Source of the DNA: an uncultured Oscillospiraceae bacterium
GTDB lineage: Bacteria; Bacillota; Clostridia; Oscillospirales; Oscillospiraceae
Direction: 5' to 3'
Length of the DNA: 64,000 nt
NCBI GenBank assembly: GCA_934589145.1
Contig: CAKTNW010000002.1
Location: 1 to 64,000 of the forward strand
In this document: one piece after another, positions 17,538 through 26,217 of the stretch
Layout: each line of letters opens with the position of its first letter
Numbering within the stretch: position 1 is the first letter of the stretch
Notes under the pieces: generated by a model
Told to the model about the DNA's origin: nothing
The model's input: only the letters and a program-made list of their open reading frames with translations
The model's database searches: none
Position numbers and translations under genes: made by a program

Positions 17538-20198
17538 TTATGTTCCGCTGCCCAGATCCAGCTCATAGGTGCACAGGTAGAACAGGAACGACGTCATCTG
17601 ATAGCGGCTGATGTGGGTGTCATAGGCCGCCAGCAGCTCGCCCAGCTCACTGTCACGGGTGGTGATGTCCCGCTCGTCGCACCACAGCATGGCCTTTGCC
17701 AGATCACGGCTCAGATGGGGCGCGTCCTTCATCACCTGCTGCAGAATCGACCGATCCACGCTGGTATCAATGCCGGACAGGGCGGCGTAGCGGTAGATGA
17801 TCAGGCAGGCCGTCTGATAGTCCATGTTGTCGTCATAGGCGGTGTGCAGGTCGGTCCGGCGGATCAGCCTCGTCTGATAGGCCCAGCACACGGCGTCGTA
17901 GTAGGGGCAGGCGGAACTGTTGAAATCTTCGCTCTCATAATCCGGCGGCAGGGCGGTGCTGTCCGTCTCCGGCCGCTGGGCGATGCGGTACAGCACATCC
18001 ACAAATTCGCCCAGCTTTGCCGTGGCCTTTCCGCCGAAGGTGTCCGGCGTCTCCGGGTCGATATACCCGTTGCGGTACATATAGAGGACGCTGGCCTGGT
18101 TGAAGATGCCCGTGATGTCCGTAAACACCACCGTATCCTCCAGGCTGCCGCCGCTGGACGCCTTGCCGAAGACGTGGGCATAGTAGTCACTGTTGACGAT
18201 GTTGCTGGACATCTGGAACTTATTGTCCACATACAGCCGGTAGGCCTCCAGCTGCTCGTCAGAAATAACGATGCTCTCGTCGGCGGGGATCACCGTCTCC
18301 GTGCCGGCGTCATAGCGGAAGGTCTTTGTCAGGAAGGACTTGTCCGACAGCACCGCCATGTGTACGCCGTTGGACAGCACGTCGGTGCCCGCCAGCAGCC
18401 GGGAGTCGTAGTCCACGCCGAACAGGTTCAGCAGCGTGGGCAGGATGTCCGCCGTGGAGCAGTACTCATCCACCACGATGTTCTCGGAGAGGCCGGGCAC
18501 ATAGCAGATAAAGCTGTTGCGATACTTCTCGAAGGTGAGATCCATCTCCTGCCCCGCCAGCTCGTTGTACTCATCCTCCGTCAGACCGTAGGGATAGTGG
18601 TCATTGGTCAGTACGATGCAGGTCTTATCGGCCACGCCCGCCTGCTCCAGCCGATGCATCAGGTAGGTCAGCGCGTTTTCCAGCTCCAGATTGCAGGCGA
18701 TATACGCCTTCACCGGCTCGGAATAGGGCAGATCCTTCACCGCGTCGTGGTTCTTGGCGCTCATGGCGTTGTCCCAGTTGTACTGATAGTGGCCGCTGAA
18801 GGTCATGTAATAGGCGTGGAAGGGCTCCCTGCTGCTGAGGTAGTCGTCCACGGAGGCCTCCATCATCTCCAGATCGGAGGAGGGCCAGTCGATCTTTATA
18901 TCCAGCCCGGAGTCCGCCGCCTTGAAGGTATAGCCCATGTTGGCGTGGGTGATGTTCCGGTTGTAGAAATCGCCGATGTAGTCGTGATAGCCCCAGGTCT
19001 GGTAGCCCTTTTCCTTCAGGGCGTTGCCCAGGCAGAAGGGCAGATAGTTGGTGCCCGCCACGTTGAAGCTGGAATCCGTCTTGGTGCGGGACATGTCGGG
19101 ATAGAGGCCCATGCACATGGTGTACTCGCCGTTGGTGGTGACAGACTGGAAGGTGCCGTAGTAATTATCGAAGATGATGCCTGTGTGGGACAGCTTGTAC
19201 AGGGTGGGCGTCAGCTCCTCGCTGATGAACCAGGGGCAGAAGCTCTCGGCGCAGATGGTGATCAGGTTGTAGTCCTGTAAAAGCCCGGTGTAGCTGTTCT
19301 TCCGGGTGGGAACCACCTGCGCCAGATATTCGTCCGTGGTCTTGCACATGGCATCGTCCGTGGACTCTGCCAGCTTCGGGAAGTCGATGCTCTCGATCAC
19401 GTTATAGGAATTGCTGCTGTAGAGCTGTCTGGTGGCCGTGCCCAGCGAGGACGGCGTGATGGTAAAGCTGCCGCCGTTGTCGAAGAGCATATAGCGGAGC
19501 TCCTGGGCCGTGGTGGCCAGCATGCCCACGTTTTTGAAGCTGCTGTCGGTGGAGGTGTTCACATTGGTGAAGATCTTGTACACGGAGAAGGGCTTGTTCC
19601 GCCCGGCGTACATGATCCCCGATGTCACCAGCAGCAGCGTCAGCAGCACGCCCAGCGTGGCCAGCGCCTGCTTCCAGCTCAGCCGCACCCGCAGCACCTT
19701 ACGCAGGGCGAGCCCCAGGATCATCGCCACCAGAGGTACCAGCAGCAGAAGGATGGCCGCCAGATTCTTGCCGATGCCGTACAGGATCTGGGAGTTGAAG
19801 TTGACGATGACGTTCTCGCCCATGCTGACCTGGCTGATGGGCATGAAGTTGCCGAAGATGCCGTGATAGACCAGCTGCACCTCGGCAAACAGCACCTGCG
19901 CCGCCACAAGGATCGTCCCCACGATCTGTCGCAGGATCCGGGGCAGATACGAGGTCAGCAGGGAAAAGACCACGCCGCCCAGCAGGGCGAACAGGATGGG
20001 GTAGACGATCCGCTTATCCAGCGAGCGATAGACGCACAGGTGCAGGCACAGCTCCACATACACGCTGGTGCAGCAGAACAGCAGCAGGCTGCTGCCCCAC
20101 GATTTCCACAGGCCGCGGCGCAGGCCCTGCGCCGTCTCAGGTGCCTTGTGAGGCACCTGATGGGGGTTCGATATCTCATTGGGTTTGGTTTTCAGCAT
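17538..20198 (-). CDS. LtaS-like membrane sulfatase with C-terminal SLH-like repeats
   Basis: 886-residue member of the LTA synthase/alkaline phosphatase superfamily. About five membrane segments (residues 30-210) precede an extracellular sulfatase-type domain (about 300-620); the ICAESF metal-binding start, the SVTTNGEYT segment with the likely catalytic threonine, the SGHYQYNW block and the LTNDHYPYG motif are visible. From about residue 690 to the end are three degenerate S-layer-homology-like repeats, opening with FTDITG and containing YMYRNGYI and GEFVDVLYRIA. SLH repeats normally bind secondary cell-wall polymers, so this enzyme may be docked to the polymer it builds or modifies (inference). 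The start follows AGGAG. Confidence 0.85.
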   Translation of the reverse strand: MLKTKPNEISNPHQVPHKAPETAQGLRRGLWKSWGSSLLLFCCTSVYVELCLHLCVYRSLDKRIVYPILFALLGGVVFSLLTSYLPRILRQIVGTILVAAQVLFAEVQLVYHGIFGNFMPISQVSMGENVIVNFNSQILYGIGKNLAAILLLLVPLVAMILGLALRKVLRVRLSWKQALATLGVLLTLLLVTSGIMYAGRNKPFSVYKIFTNVNTSTDSSFKNVGMLATTAQELRYMLFDNGGSFTITPSSLGTATRQLYSSNSYNVIESIDFPKLAESTDDAMCKTTDEYLAQVVPTRKNSYTGLLQDYNLITICAESFCPWFISEELTPTLYKLSHTGIIFDNYYGTFQSVTTNGEYTMCMGLYPDMSRTKTDSSFNVAGTNYLPFCLGNALKEKGYQTWGYHDYIGDFYNRNITHANMGYTFKAADSGLDIKIDWPSSDLEMMEASVDDYLSSREPFHAYYMTFSGHYQYNWDNAMSAKNHDAVKDLPYSEPVKAYIACNLELENALTYLMHRLEQAGVADKTCIVLTNDHYPYGLTEDEYNELAGQEMDLTFEKYRNSFICYVPGLSENIVVDEYCSTADILPTLLNLFGVDYDSRLLAGTDVLSNGVHMAVLSDKSFLTKTFRYDAGTETVIPADESIVISDEQLEAYRLYVDNKFQMSSNIVNSDYYAHVFGKASSGGSLEDTVVFTDITGIFNQASVLYMYRNGYIDPETPDTFGGKATAKLGEFVDVLYRIAQRPETDSTALPPDYESEDFNSSACPYYDAVCWAYQTRLIRRTDLHTAYDDNMDYQTACLIIYRYAALSGIDTSVDRSILQQVMKDAPHLSRDLAKAMLWCDERDITTRDSELGELLAAYDTHISRYQMTSFLFYLCTYELDLGSGT

Positions 20199-20590
20199 AG
20201 GTATCTCCTACCGAGAGCATCCCTCCGAAAAAGAGGGCGAAGTTTGTCAAAAATAAGGCGCGAGGCATATCATACTGCATTTATCGGAAAAAAGCAATGA
20301 TTCCCGCGAAGAATTCAAGAAAGATTTACAGAATCTCCGGAAAGATTTTACCATTTTGCGGTAGATGCGAAGGGCCTTTGCGTGGGCGCGGTCTCCTTGC
20401 ATAAGTGCCCCTGGACGATTTCGTTACCGGTAATACTTGCTTCGTTTATAGGGCTGCGGTATAATGATCTCACAATGTATAGAGGGTACCGGCGGCCAAC
20501 AAGGAAGGACAATGTGACCGCCGTAAAAGTATTAAAATGGCCGGGCAGCGAAGTCCCGGCATGTGGTTTGAGTTTTAAAAGGAGCATAAT
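20199..20590. other. Divergent intergenic region, sulfatase / PhzF
   Basis: 392 bases. A minus-strand promoter candidate for the sulfatase is TTGCTT-16-TATGAT (20297-20270); the plus-strand promoter of the PhzF gene is listed separately. A short CCCTC/GAGGG hairpin lies at 20221-20237. No coding frame is supported. Confidence 0.5.
20437..20465 (+). promoter_or_regulatory. Promoter of the PhzF gene
   Basis: TTGCTT, 17-base spacer, TATAAT, giving a leader of about 120 bases. Confidence 0.65.
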
Positions 20591-21484
20591 ATGAAATTCC
20601 AGATCGTAGACGCATTTACCAACCAGATCTTCGGCGGCAATCCCGCAGGCGTTGTCCTGCTGCCGGAGGGCACGGATTTCCCCGTCGATGAGACCATGCG
20701 GCAGACCGCAGCGGAGCTGCGTTATTCCGAGACCGCCTTCATCAAGCCTCTGGGCGGCAATCGCTTCCAGATCCGCTACTTCACCCCCGCCGCGGAGGTG
20801 GAGCTGTGCGGCCACGCCACCATCGGCAGCTTCCACGCTCTGCGGGACATGGGACTTGTGGCCGACGGAAACCGCTACATCAACGAGACCCTGTCCGGTA
20901 CGCTGGAGATCGTGGTGGACAAGGACGTCATCCTGATGGACATGGCCAAGCCCCAGGCGTTTGAGAGTTTGGATACGCCGGAGCAGTTGGCGGAGCTGTA
21001 TCAGGTCATGGGCCTGTCTGACAAGGGTCAGGGCGCCGTGGCCGAAAAGGCAGAGCTGTCTCTGCTGCCCCGGAAGGTCTCCACCGGCCTGACGGACATC
21101 ATGATGCCTGTGGCCAACGAGGCGGAGCTGGAGAAGATCGCCCCCGACTTCCCGGCCCTGACGGAGCTGTCCCGCAAGTATAACGTGGTGGGCGTCCACG
21201 CCTTCACCGTCAACACCGCCGACGGTCTGATCCATGCCCGGAACTTCGCGCCGCTGTACGACATCGACGAGGAGGCCGCCACCGGCACCTCCAACGGCGC
21301 GCTGGTGTACTACCTGTACCTGAACGGTCTTGTTGAGTTGGACAAGGTGTACACCGTGGTGCAGGGCGAGAAGATGGGCCGTCCCTCCCGCATCTCCGCC
21401 CAGGTCATCCTGAAGGACGGCCAGCCCTTTGTGAAGGTGGGCGGCCCCGCCGTGACTCTGGCCCAGGGCGAGATCGCGCTTTGA
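20591..21484 (+). CDS. PhzF-family isomerase
   Basis: 297-residue PhzF/DapF-fold protein, a family of isomerases and epimerases. The conserved N-terminal block QIVDAFTNQIFGGNPAGVV, the SETAFI segment with the expected catalytic glutamate and the ELCGHATIGS motif are present, as is the ATGTSNGAL block in the C-terminal half. There are no phenazine genes nearby, so the substrate is unknown. AAAAGGAG lies just upstream of the ATG and a good promoter about 120 bases earlier. Appears monocistronic. Confidence 0.92.
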   Translation: MKFQIVDAFTNQIFGGNPAGVVLLPEGTDFPVDETMRQTAAELRYSETAFIKPLGGNRFQIRYFTPAAEVELCGHATIGSFHALRDMGLVADGNRYINETLSGTLEIVVDKDVILMDMAKPQAFESLDTPEQLAELYQVMGLSDKGQGAVAEKAELSLLPRKVSTGLTDIMMPVANEAELEKIAPDFPALTELSRKYNVVGVHAFTVNTADGLIHARNFAPLYDIDEEAATGTSNGALVYYLYLNGLVELDKVYTVVQGEKMGRPSRISAQVILKDGQPFVKVGGPAVTLAQGEIAL

Positions 21485-21579
21485 GTGGTAAGACCGCTTT
21501 ACACAGTTGCCTTTCGTTTTGGCAGCATAAATGGGTATCGCACAACGTTCAAGAAGTCAACGGGAAAAACGACATACAT

Positions 21580-21619
21580 AAAAGCACTGACACATTTATA
21601 TGTGTCAGTGCTTTTATTA
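21580..21619. terminator. Bidirectional intrinsic terminator
   Basis: Sixteen-base perfect stem (21580-21595 and 21600-21615) with loop TTAT between the convergent PhzF and carrier genes; A/T runs on both sides. Confidence 0.9.
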
Positions 21620-21650
21620 TAGGAGAAAATAGAGGTGAAACAAAGGTAAA

Positions 21651-22823
21651 TTATGCCCACTCCGCCATGATACCGGCGAAGATCACCGAAACGATGGACA
21701 CGGAGACCATTCCCGCAATGATCATCTGCGGCAGGATGTTCTGCAGGATCAGATCCTTTTCCTCGTCGTTTTCGGCTACCGCCTTCGCCACCTCGGTGGG
21801 GACGATCAGCGTACCGGGGAAGCCGAACAGCGCGGTGACGCCCAGGGCGAAGGACATATACCAGCTCTGCTTAAAAATTCTGCCCACCAGGATCGCCACG
21901 ACGGCGCAGCTCACCAGACCGATGACCACGGCGATGAGGAGCGGCTTGAGCATCGAAAGAAGGATGGCGGGGGTCGTGGATGCCAGGCTGGCGAAAACAT
22001 TTACCAGCACCGCGCCGATAACAAAGGTAAAGCCGTTGGCCTTTGTCAGAGACGCCTCGTCCAGGAATCCTACCTCGCGGAACAGCACGCCCAGGATCAG
22101 GCAGATCACCAGCATATTGACCTTGCCGTTGGTAAGGCCGGAAAGCCACTGGGCAAGGCAAGCGACCAGCGCCAGCTTGGCGATCAGATAGTTGTCGCCG
22201 TTATACGCATCCGGGGTCTTGGGGAAAATACGCCACGCGGGCTTCTTCTCGTCCTCCGCTTCAAGGGAGCTGCGCAGCGCGAGACTGCCGTCCGCGATCT
22301 TGCCCTTCAGCCGCAGCGCCTCCTTTTTGCACATGATGGAGGCGATGGGGAAGCCGACAACGCCCTGCACCACAAGCACCAGTGAGCCGAAGAGGACGAT
22401 CTGGTCTCCCGCCGACGCCAGCGCGTCGCGCATCACCAGAAAGGCCACCACACCGCCGCCGAGGATGGGCGCGCCCATCAGGGCCATATCCTTTTCGATG
22501 AACAGCGATCCGATAAAGTATACGCCCAGACAGATGGCGACGGTGGAGCAGAGAACGATGACCACCGTTTTCCACTCCTTCAGGATATTCTTCAGCTTGA
22601 TGGTGGTGCCCATATGTACCAGCAGCAGGCCGACGCTGACGCTGGCAAAGCCCTGCAGGGCGGAATCGGTAAAGATCGTGGCGGGCAGGCCGTTCCAGAA
22701 GCCGATGGCAAAAACGACGGAGGCCACGAAAAGCATGGAGATGATGGCTTTGGTCTTTGTGGCGATCATGTCGCCCAGCGCGTAAACGACGAAAACGATC
22801 GTCAGTGCATATAATCCGTTCAT
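21651..22823 (-). CDS. Multi-pass membrane carrier, GltS-like
   Basis: 390-residue protein with about ten to eleven hydrophobic segments and paired glycine-rich reentrant-like stretches (ALMGAPILGGGVVAFLVMRDAL and GVTALFGFPGTLIVPTE), an arrangement like sodium/glutamate or sodium/carboxylate symporters. I cannot place it in a named family with certainty. It lies 35 bases downstream of the M20 hydrolase gene, so the pair probably imports and cleaves an amidated or peptidic substrate. A strong terminator follows. Confidence 0.75.
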   Translation of the reverse strand: MNGLYALTIVFVVYALGDMIATKTKAIISMLFVASVVFAIGFWNGLPATIFTDSALQGFASVSVGLLLVHMGTTIKLKNILKEWKTVVIVLCSTVAICLGVYFIGSLFIEKDMALMGAPILGGGVVAFLVMRDALASAGDQIVLFGSLVLVVQGVVGFPIASIMCKKEALRLKGKIADGSLALRSSLEAEDEKKPAWRIFPKTPDAYNGDNYLIAKLALVACLAQWLSGLTNGKVNMLVICLILGVLFREVGFLDEASLTKANGFTFVIGAVLVNVFASLASTTPAILLSMLKPLLIAVVIGLVSCAVVAILVGRIFKQSWYMSFALGVTALFGFPGTLIVPTEVAKAVAENDEEKDLILQNILPQMIIAGMVSVSIVSVIFAGIMAEWA

Positions 22824-22858
22824 AATGTTCCCTTTCTGAACCCAAAGGTTCGATCATG

Positions 22859-24040
22859 TTACTTTTTGTGATGAGCCAGCCAGTTCACCGCGCATGTGAC
22901 ATGGAGCGCCGCGCCGTAGGGCAGCGCGTCCTCGTCAAGACGGGCCTTGGGGTTGTGCATGGAATAGAGGTAGCCCTCCTTTTCGCCGCCCGCGCAGATA
23001 TTGGCAAAAAAGGTAGGAACGTACCGGCACAGGTTGGCGAAGTCCTCCGAGCCCTTGACAGGGCTGATGACCTGCACCTTTTTCATGACCCCCGACGCAT
23101 AGCCCGCCATTTCCCGCGTCAGCGCCTCGTCATTGACGTTGGGCGCCACGCCGATGGTATACTCGGTCTCCGCCTCCGCCCGCCAGGCCGCCGCGATACC
23201 GCTTGCCAGCTCCGGCACTCTCTGCCGGAGGTATTCTCTGGCCTGCGGCGAGAATGTCCGGAAGCTGCCGCCGATCACGGCCTCGTCCGGGACGATGTTG
23301 GACGCGCTGCCGCTGTGTACGCTTCCCACGGACAGGATCGCCTGCTCACTGGCGTCCACCTCCATGGGGAGCAGCTGCTGCAAAGCCGTAACGATGGCAG
23401 AGGCCACATGGGCTGCGGAAACGCCCCTGAAGGGGGTACTGCCATGGGCTGAGACACCCTTCACCGTGATCCGGAACTCGTCCGCCGAGGCCATGGCCTG
23501 ATGCTCCGCGTAGAGCAGGACGCCGGGGCGCATGTCCTCATAGCCGTTGGCGCCGAAATTCATATGGAAGCCCATGGCGGCGTCCACCTTGGGATCCTCC
23601 AGGATGCCCGCGTCGATCATTTTCTGCGAGCCCTTAAGGGTCTCCTCACCCGCCTGGAACATCAGCTTCACGGTGCCCGCAAGCTCCCCCTCGTGGGCCT
23701 TGAGAAGCTTCGCGGCGCCAAGCAGCATGGCGGTGTGGGCGTCGTGGCCGCAGGAATGGCACGCGCCGGTCTGGGAGGCAAAGGGCTCTCCCGATTCCTC
23801 CGTTTGCGGCAGGGCGTCCATGTCGGCCCGCAGCAGGATCACCGGCGCGCCGCTGCCCACGGTACAGGTCACGCCGCCGCCCAGCAGCCGGGGCTCATAG
23901 CCGTAGTCCCGCAGCGTTTGGCACACATAGGCCACCGTCTCCGTCAACTCGAAGCCCAGCTCGGCGTGTTGGTGCAGATACCGGCGGTGGGCGACGATCT
24001 CCTCCCGCATGGCCTGCGCCTCTTCCAGATAGTTTGCCAA
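22859..24040 (-). CDS. M20-family amidohydrolase/metallopeptidase
   Basis: 393-residue zinc hydrolase of the M20D (hippurate hydrolase/IAA-amino-acid hydrolase) type, cleaving N-acyl amino acids or related amides. Visible are the N-terminal HRRYLHQHAELGFELTET block, RADMDALP with a metal aspartate, CHSCGHDAHTAMLLGAA and FQAGEET with the catalytic and metal-binding glutamates. First gene of a two-gene operon with a membrane carrier. Divergent from a LysR gene with a palindrome between, which suggests LysR control. Confidence 0.92.
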   Translation of the reverse strand: MANYLEEAQAMREEIVAHRRYLHQHAELGFELTETVAYVCQTLRDYGYEPRLLGGGVTCTVGSGAPVILLRADMDALPQTEESGEPFASQTGACHSCGHDAHTAMLLGAAKLLKAHEGELAGTVKLMFQAGEETLKGSQKMIDAGILEDPKVDAAMGFHMNFGANGYEDMRPGVLLYAEHQAMASADEFRITVKGVSAHGSTPFRGVSAAHVASAIVTALQQLLPMEVDASEQAILSVGSVHSGSASNIVPDEAVIGGSFRTFSPQAREYLRQRVPELASGIAAAWRAEAETEYTIGVAPNVNDEALTREMAGYASGVMKKVQVISPVKGSEDFANLCRYVPTFFANICAGGEKEGYLYSMHNPKARLDEDALPYGAALHVTCAVNWLAHHKK

Positions 24041-24076
24041 GGTTGATCACTCCCTCTCTCTTTTTCAAGTCAAAGT

Positions 24077-24102
24077 GTTACACTTGTTGTGATAAGTGTA
24101 AA
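24077..24102. promoter_or_regulatory. Palindromic site between M20 and LysR genes
   Basis: TTACACTT-N8-AAGTGTAA (24078-24085, 24094-24101), in the 146-base divergent region and immediately upstream of the LysR -35. A likely LysR binding site controlling both directions. Confidence 0.55.
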
Positions 24103-24109
24103 CTTTTTC

Positions 24110-24138
24110 TTGCCAATAGGGAAATATTCAGATATAAT
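24110..24138 (+). promoter_or_regulatory. Promoter of the LysR gene
   Basis: TTGCCA, 17-base spacer, TATAAT. Confidence 0.7.
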
Positions 24139-24186
24139 GCACATATAAGCGAAAATTATAACCGACCGATAACGAGGGGGATGCCC

Positions 24187-25074
24187 ATGGAACTCAGGCA
24201 GATACGCTATGTGCTGACGGTGGCCCGGTGCCACAGCTTTTCCCGCGCGGCAGAGGCGCTGTTCGTCTCCCAGCCCGCCATCTCCCAGCAGATCCAGGCG
24301 CTGGAGGCGGAATTGCAGACCAGACTGTTCACGCGGGATACCCACGGCGTGTCCCTGACGCGGGAAGGGGAGCGCTTCTGTGCCGCCGCCGAGGGAATAT
24401 TAGAACAGGTAGCCCGGCTGGAGGCCCAGTTCAAGGGTGACGCGCAGCAGAAGCGGCAGCGGCTGAACGTGGGCGTGTTCGTCTTTTACCGCACGGCGGG
24501 CCTGTCCTCCGCCATCAGTTCTTTTCTGGATCAGCATCCCGACGCGCTGGGCTGCATCAGGATCGTGGAAAACTATCAGGCATATGAGCTGCTGCGCTCC
24601 GGTGAGCTGGACATGGCCGTCATTAAGGTAAATGTCCGCAACAGCGCCGAGGAGGGCATCGCCTACGATGTGCTGCGGCGGGAACCGCTGACAGCCCTGA
24701 TGAGCCGCCGCAACCCCTGTGCCGGGCAGGAAAGCATTACGACCGCCGAGCTGAGCCATATGAAGCTGCTGACCGGCGCGGACAATACCCACTATTATAA
24801 CGATATGCAGCAGCTGTTTCAGCGGCGGAACAGCCGCCCGAACATCGGGTTTATGAACACCATGGACGCGGAGCTGATGATGGAAATGGTGGAGCAGGAT
24901 CGCGGCTATCTGTTTGTGACCGGCGACATCGGCGCGGCGCTGACCAGCGATAAGGTGGCGGCGGTTCCGGTTTCGCCGAAGGAGGAGATCATGACCGTTC
25001 TGGCTTACCGGGCCAAGCGGCCCCTGACAGGTGTGCAGGAGAGCTTCCGCCGCTATATCCGGGAGACGTTCTGA
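24187..25074 (+). CDS. LysR-family transcriptional regulator
   Basis: 295-residue LysR regulator with an N-terminal HTH (RQIRYVLTVARCHSFSRAAEALFVSQPAISQQI) and a C-terminal effector domain. I chose the ATG at 24187 because GAGGGGG is seven bases before it; the ATG at 24181 sits directly on that sequence. It is divergent from the M20 hydrolase/carrier operon with a palindrome in the shared region, so it very likely regulates that operon; the effector may be its substrate. Confidence 0.92.
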   Translation: MELRQIRYVLTVARCHSFSRAAEALFVSQPAISQQIQALEAELQTRLFTRDTHGVSLTREGERFCAAAEGILEQVARLEAQFKGDAQQKRQRLNVGVFVFYRTAGLSSAISSFLDQHPDALGCIRIVENYQAYELLRSGELDMAVIKVNVRNSAEEGIAYDVLRREPLTALMSRRNPCAGQESITTAELSHMKLLTGADNTHYYNDMQQLFQRRNSRPNIGFMNTMDAELMMEMVEQDRGYLFVTGDIGAALTSDKVAAVPVSPKEEIMTVLAYRAKRPLTGVQESFRRYIRETF

Positions 25075-25083
25075 AAATCGCAT

Positions 25084-25119
25084 AAAAAGAGGGAAGTCCA
25101 AGCGGACTTCCCTCTTTTT
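25084..25119. terminator. Bidirectional intrinsic terminator
   Basis: Sixteen-base perfect stem with A5/T5 ends (25084-25099, 25104-25119) and loop AAGC, between two convergent LysR genes. Confidence 0.92.
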
Positions 25120-25120
25120 A

Positions 25121-26023
25121 TTATGCTTCCTCCGGGCTGACCGGGGGCTTTTCTATTCTTTTGACCACCTGCTTCAGGTAGCGGACAAACTCCTGCGCGA
25201 TGGGATCGGGCTGGCCGCCCCGCGGCGTAGCTACCCCCATCTCCCGGTACTGGCGTGGCTCCAGCGGCAGCGTCACCACGTTCTGCGCCGCGTAGTAATC
25301 CAGCTCCAGCTGCGGCATGATGGTGACGCCCAGCCCGGCCGCCACCGCCGCCAGCACCGAGCGGTTGCCCATCCGGTCGTCGGTATAGGCTACGTCGATA
25401 TGGTGCTTCTTGAATATCCGGGGGATATCCACATTCTGCCCGTAGTCCGGCATGATGACGGCCTCGCCGCTGAAGCGCTCCAGCGGGACGGAATCCCCTT
25501 TGATGCTGCCAAGAGGGAACACACCCCGGAAGAGATCCTTGAACACGCTGACCCAGCCCAGCTCCTTGCTGGTCCACGCCCGGTCAGTGACCGCCAGATC
25601 CACGCTGCCGTCCTTCATCCAGTTGTTGATCACCAGCGGCGACTCCGATACCACGCTGACCCGGACATGGGGATACTCCGCCCGCAGCCGGGCGATGGTC
25701 TCCGGCAGCCACCGCTGGGACACGGTGTCCACCGCCGCGATCCGCAGGGTACTGCTCTGGGCCTGCTTGCAGCCGCGGATGGCGGCGTCCAGCGAATCGT
25801 AGCTGCGCAGAAAGCGGCGGATCTCCGGCATCAACTGCCGTCCGCTCTCGCTGAGGCGCACGCCGCTGTGGCTGCGGTCCAGCAGGCACAGGCCGATCTC
25901 GTCCTCCAGACTGTTCATCATATAGGTCAGCCCCGCCTGGGAGTAGCCCAGGTGCTCCGCGGCGCGGGTCATGCTGCCCGCTTCCACGATAGCGGCCAGC
26001 GCTACCAGCTTCTGTACGTCCAT
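25121..26023 (-). CDS. LysR-family regulator of the VOR/Ptb/Buk operon (predicted)
   Basis: 300-residue LysR regulator with an N-terminal HTH (LVALAAIVEAGSMTRAAEHLGYSQAGLTYMM). It is divergent from the branched-chain fermentation operon at 26218. Its promoter (TTGACA-17-TATGAT, minus strand) is followed immediately by a symmetrical CTCATA-N9-TATGAG site, which suggests autorepression and control of the operon by the same protein. Amino acids or 2-oxoacids are plausible effectors (inference). Confidence 0.92.
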   Translation of the reverse strand: MDVQKLVALAAIVEAGSMTRAAEHLGYSQAGLTYMMNSLEDEIGLCLLDRSHSGVRLSESGRQLMPEIRRFLRSYDSLDAAIRGCKQAQSSTLRIAAVDTVSQRWLPETIARLRAEYPHVRVSVVSESPLVINNWMKDGSVDLAVTDRAWTSKELGWVSVFKDLFRGVFPLGSIKGDSVPLERFSGEAVIMPDYGQNVDIPRIFKKHHIDVAYTDDRMGNRSVLAAVAAGLGVTIMPQLELDYYAAQNVVTLPLEPRQYREMGVATPRGGQPDPIAQEFVRYLKQVVKRIEKPPVSPEEA

Positions 26024-26047
26024 CGGTCATTCGCTCCTTTTGTGTGG

Positions 26048-26099
26048 CTCATAGGATTTTCTTATGAGCTATCATATTTCCCCGTTTCACAAATGTCAA
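26048..26099 (-). promoter_or_regulatory. LysR promoter and candidate LysR box
   Basis: Minus strand TTGACA (26099-26094), 17-base spacer, TATGAT (26076-26071). CTCATA-N9-TATGAG lies at 26048-26068, just inside the transcript, and fits the T-N11-A pattern of LysR sites. The plus-strand operon promoter is not obvious, as expected for an activator-dependent promoter. Confidence 0.6.
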
Positions 26100-26217
26100 G
26101 AAAAAAGTTACAGTAAATAGCAGCAGCGAGACCCTATACCACCTCTCTTCTCTTTGGCAGGGGCGGACGCACCGCCCCTGTCATGCGGAAGAACAGGAAC
26201 AACGAGGAGGAGAAAAC

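Noticed and set aside
17493..19280. A 595-codon plus-strand frame opposite the sulfatase
   Set aside because: No recognisable domains and no initiation site; antisense to a clear LtaS-like gene.
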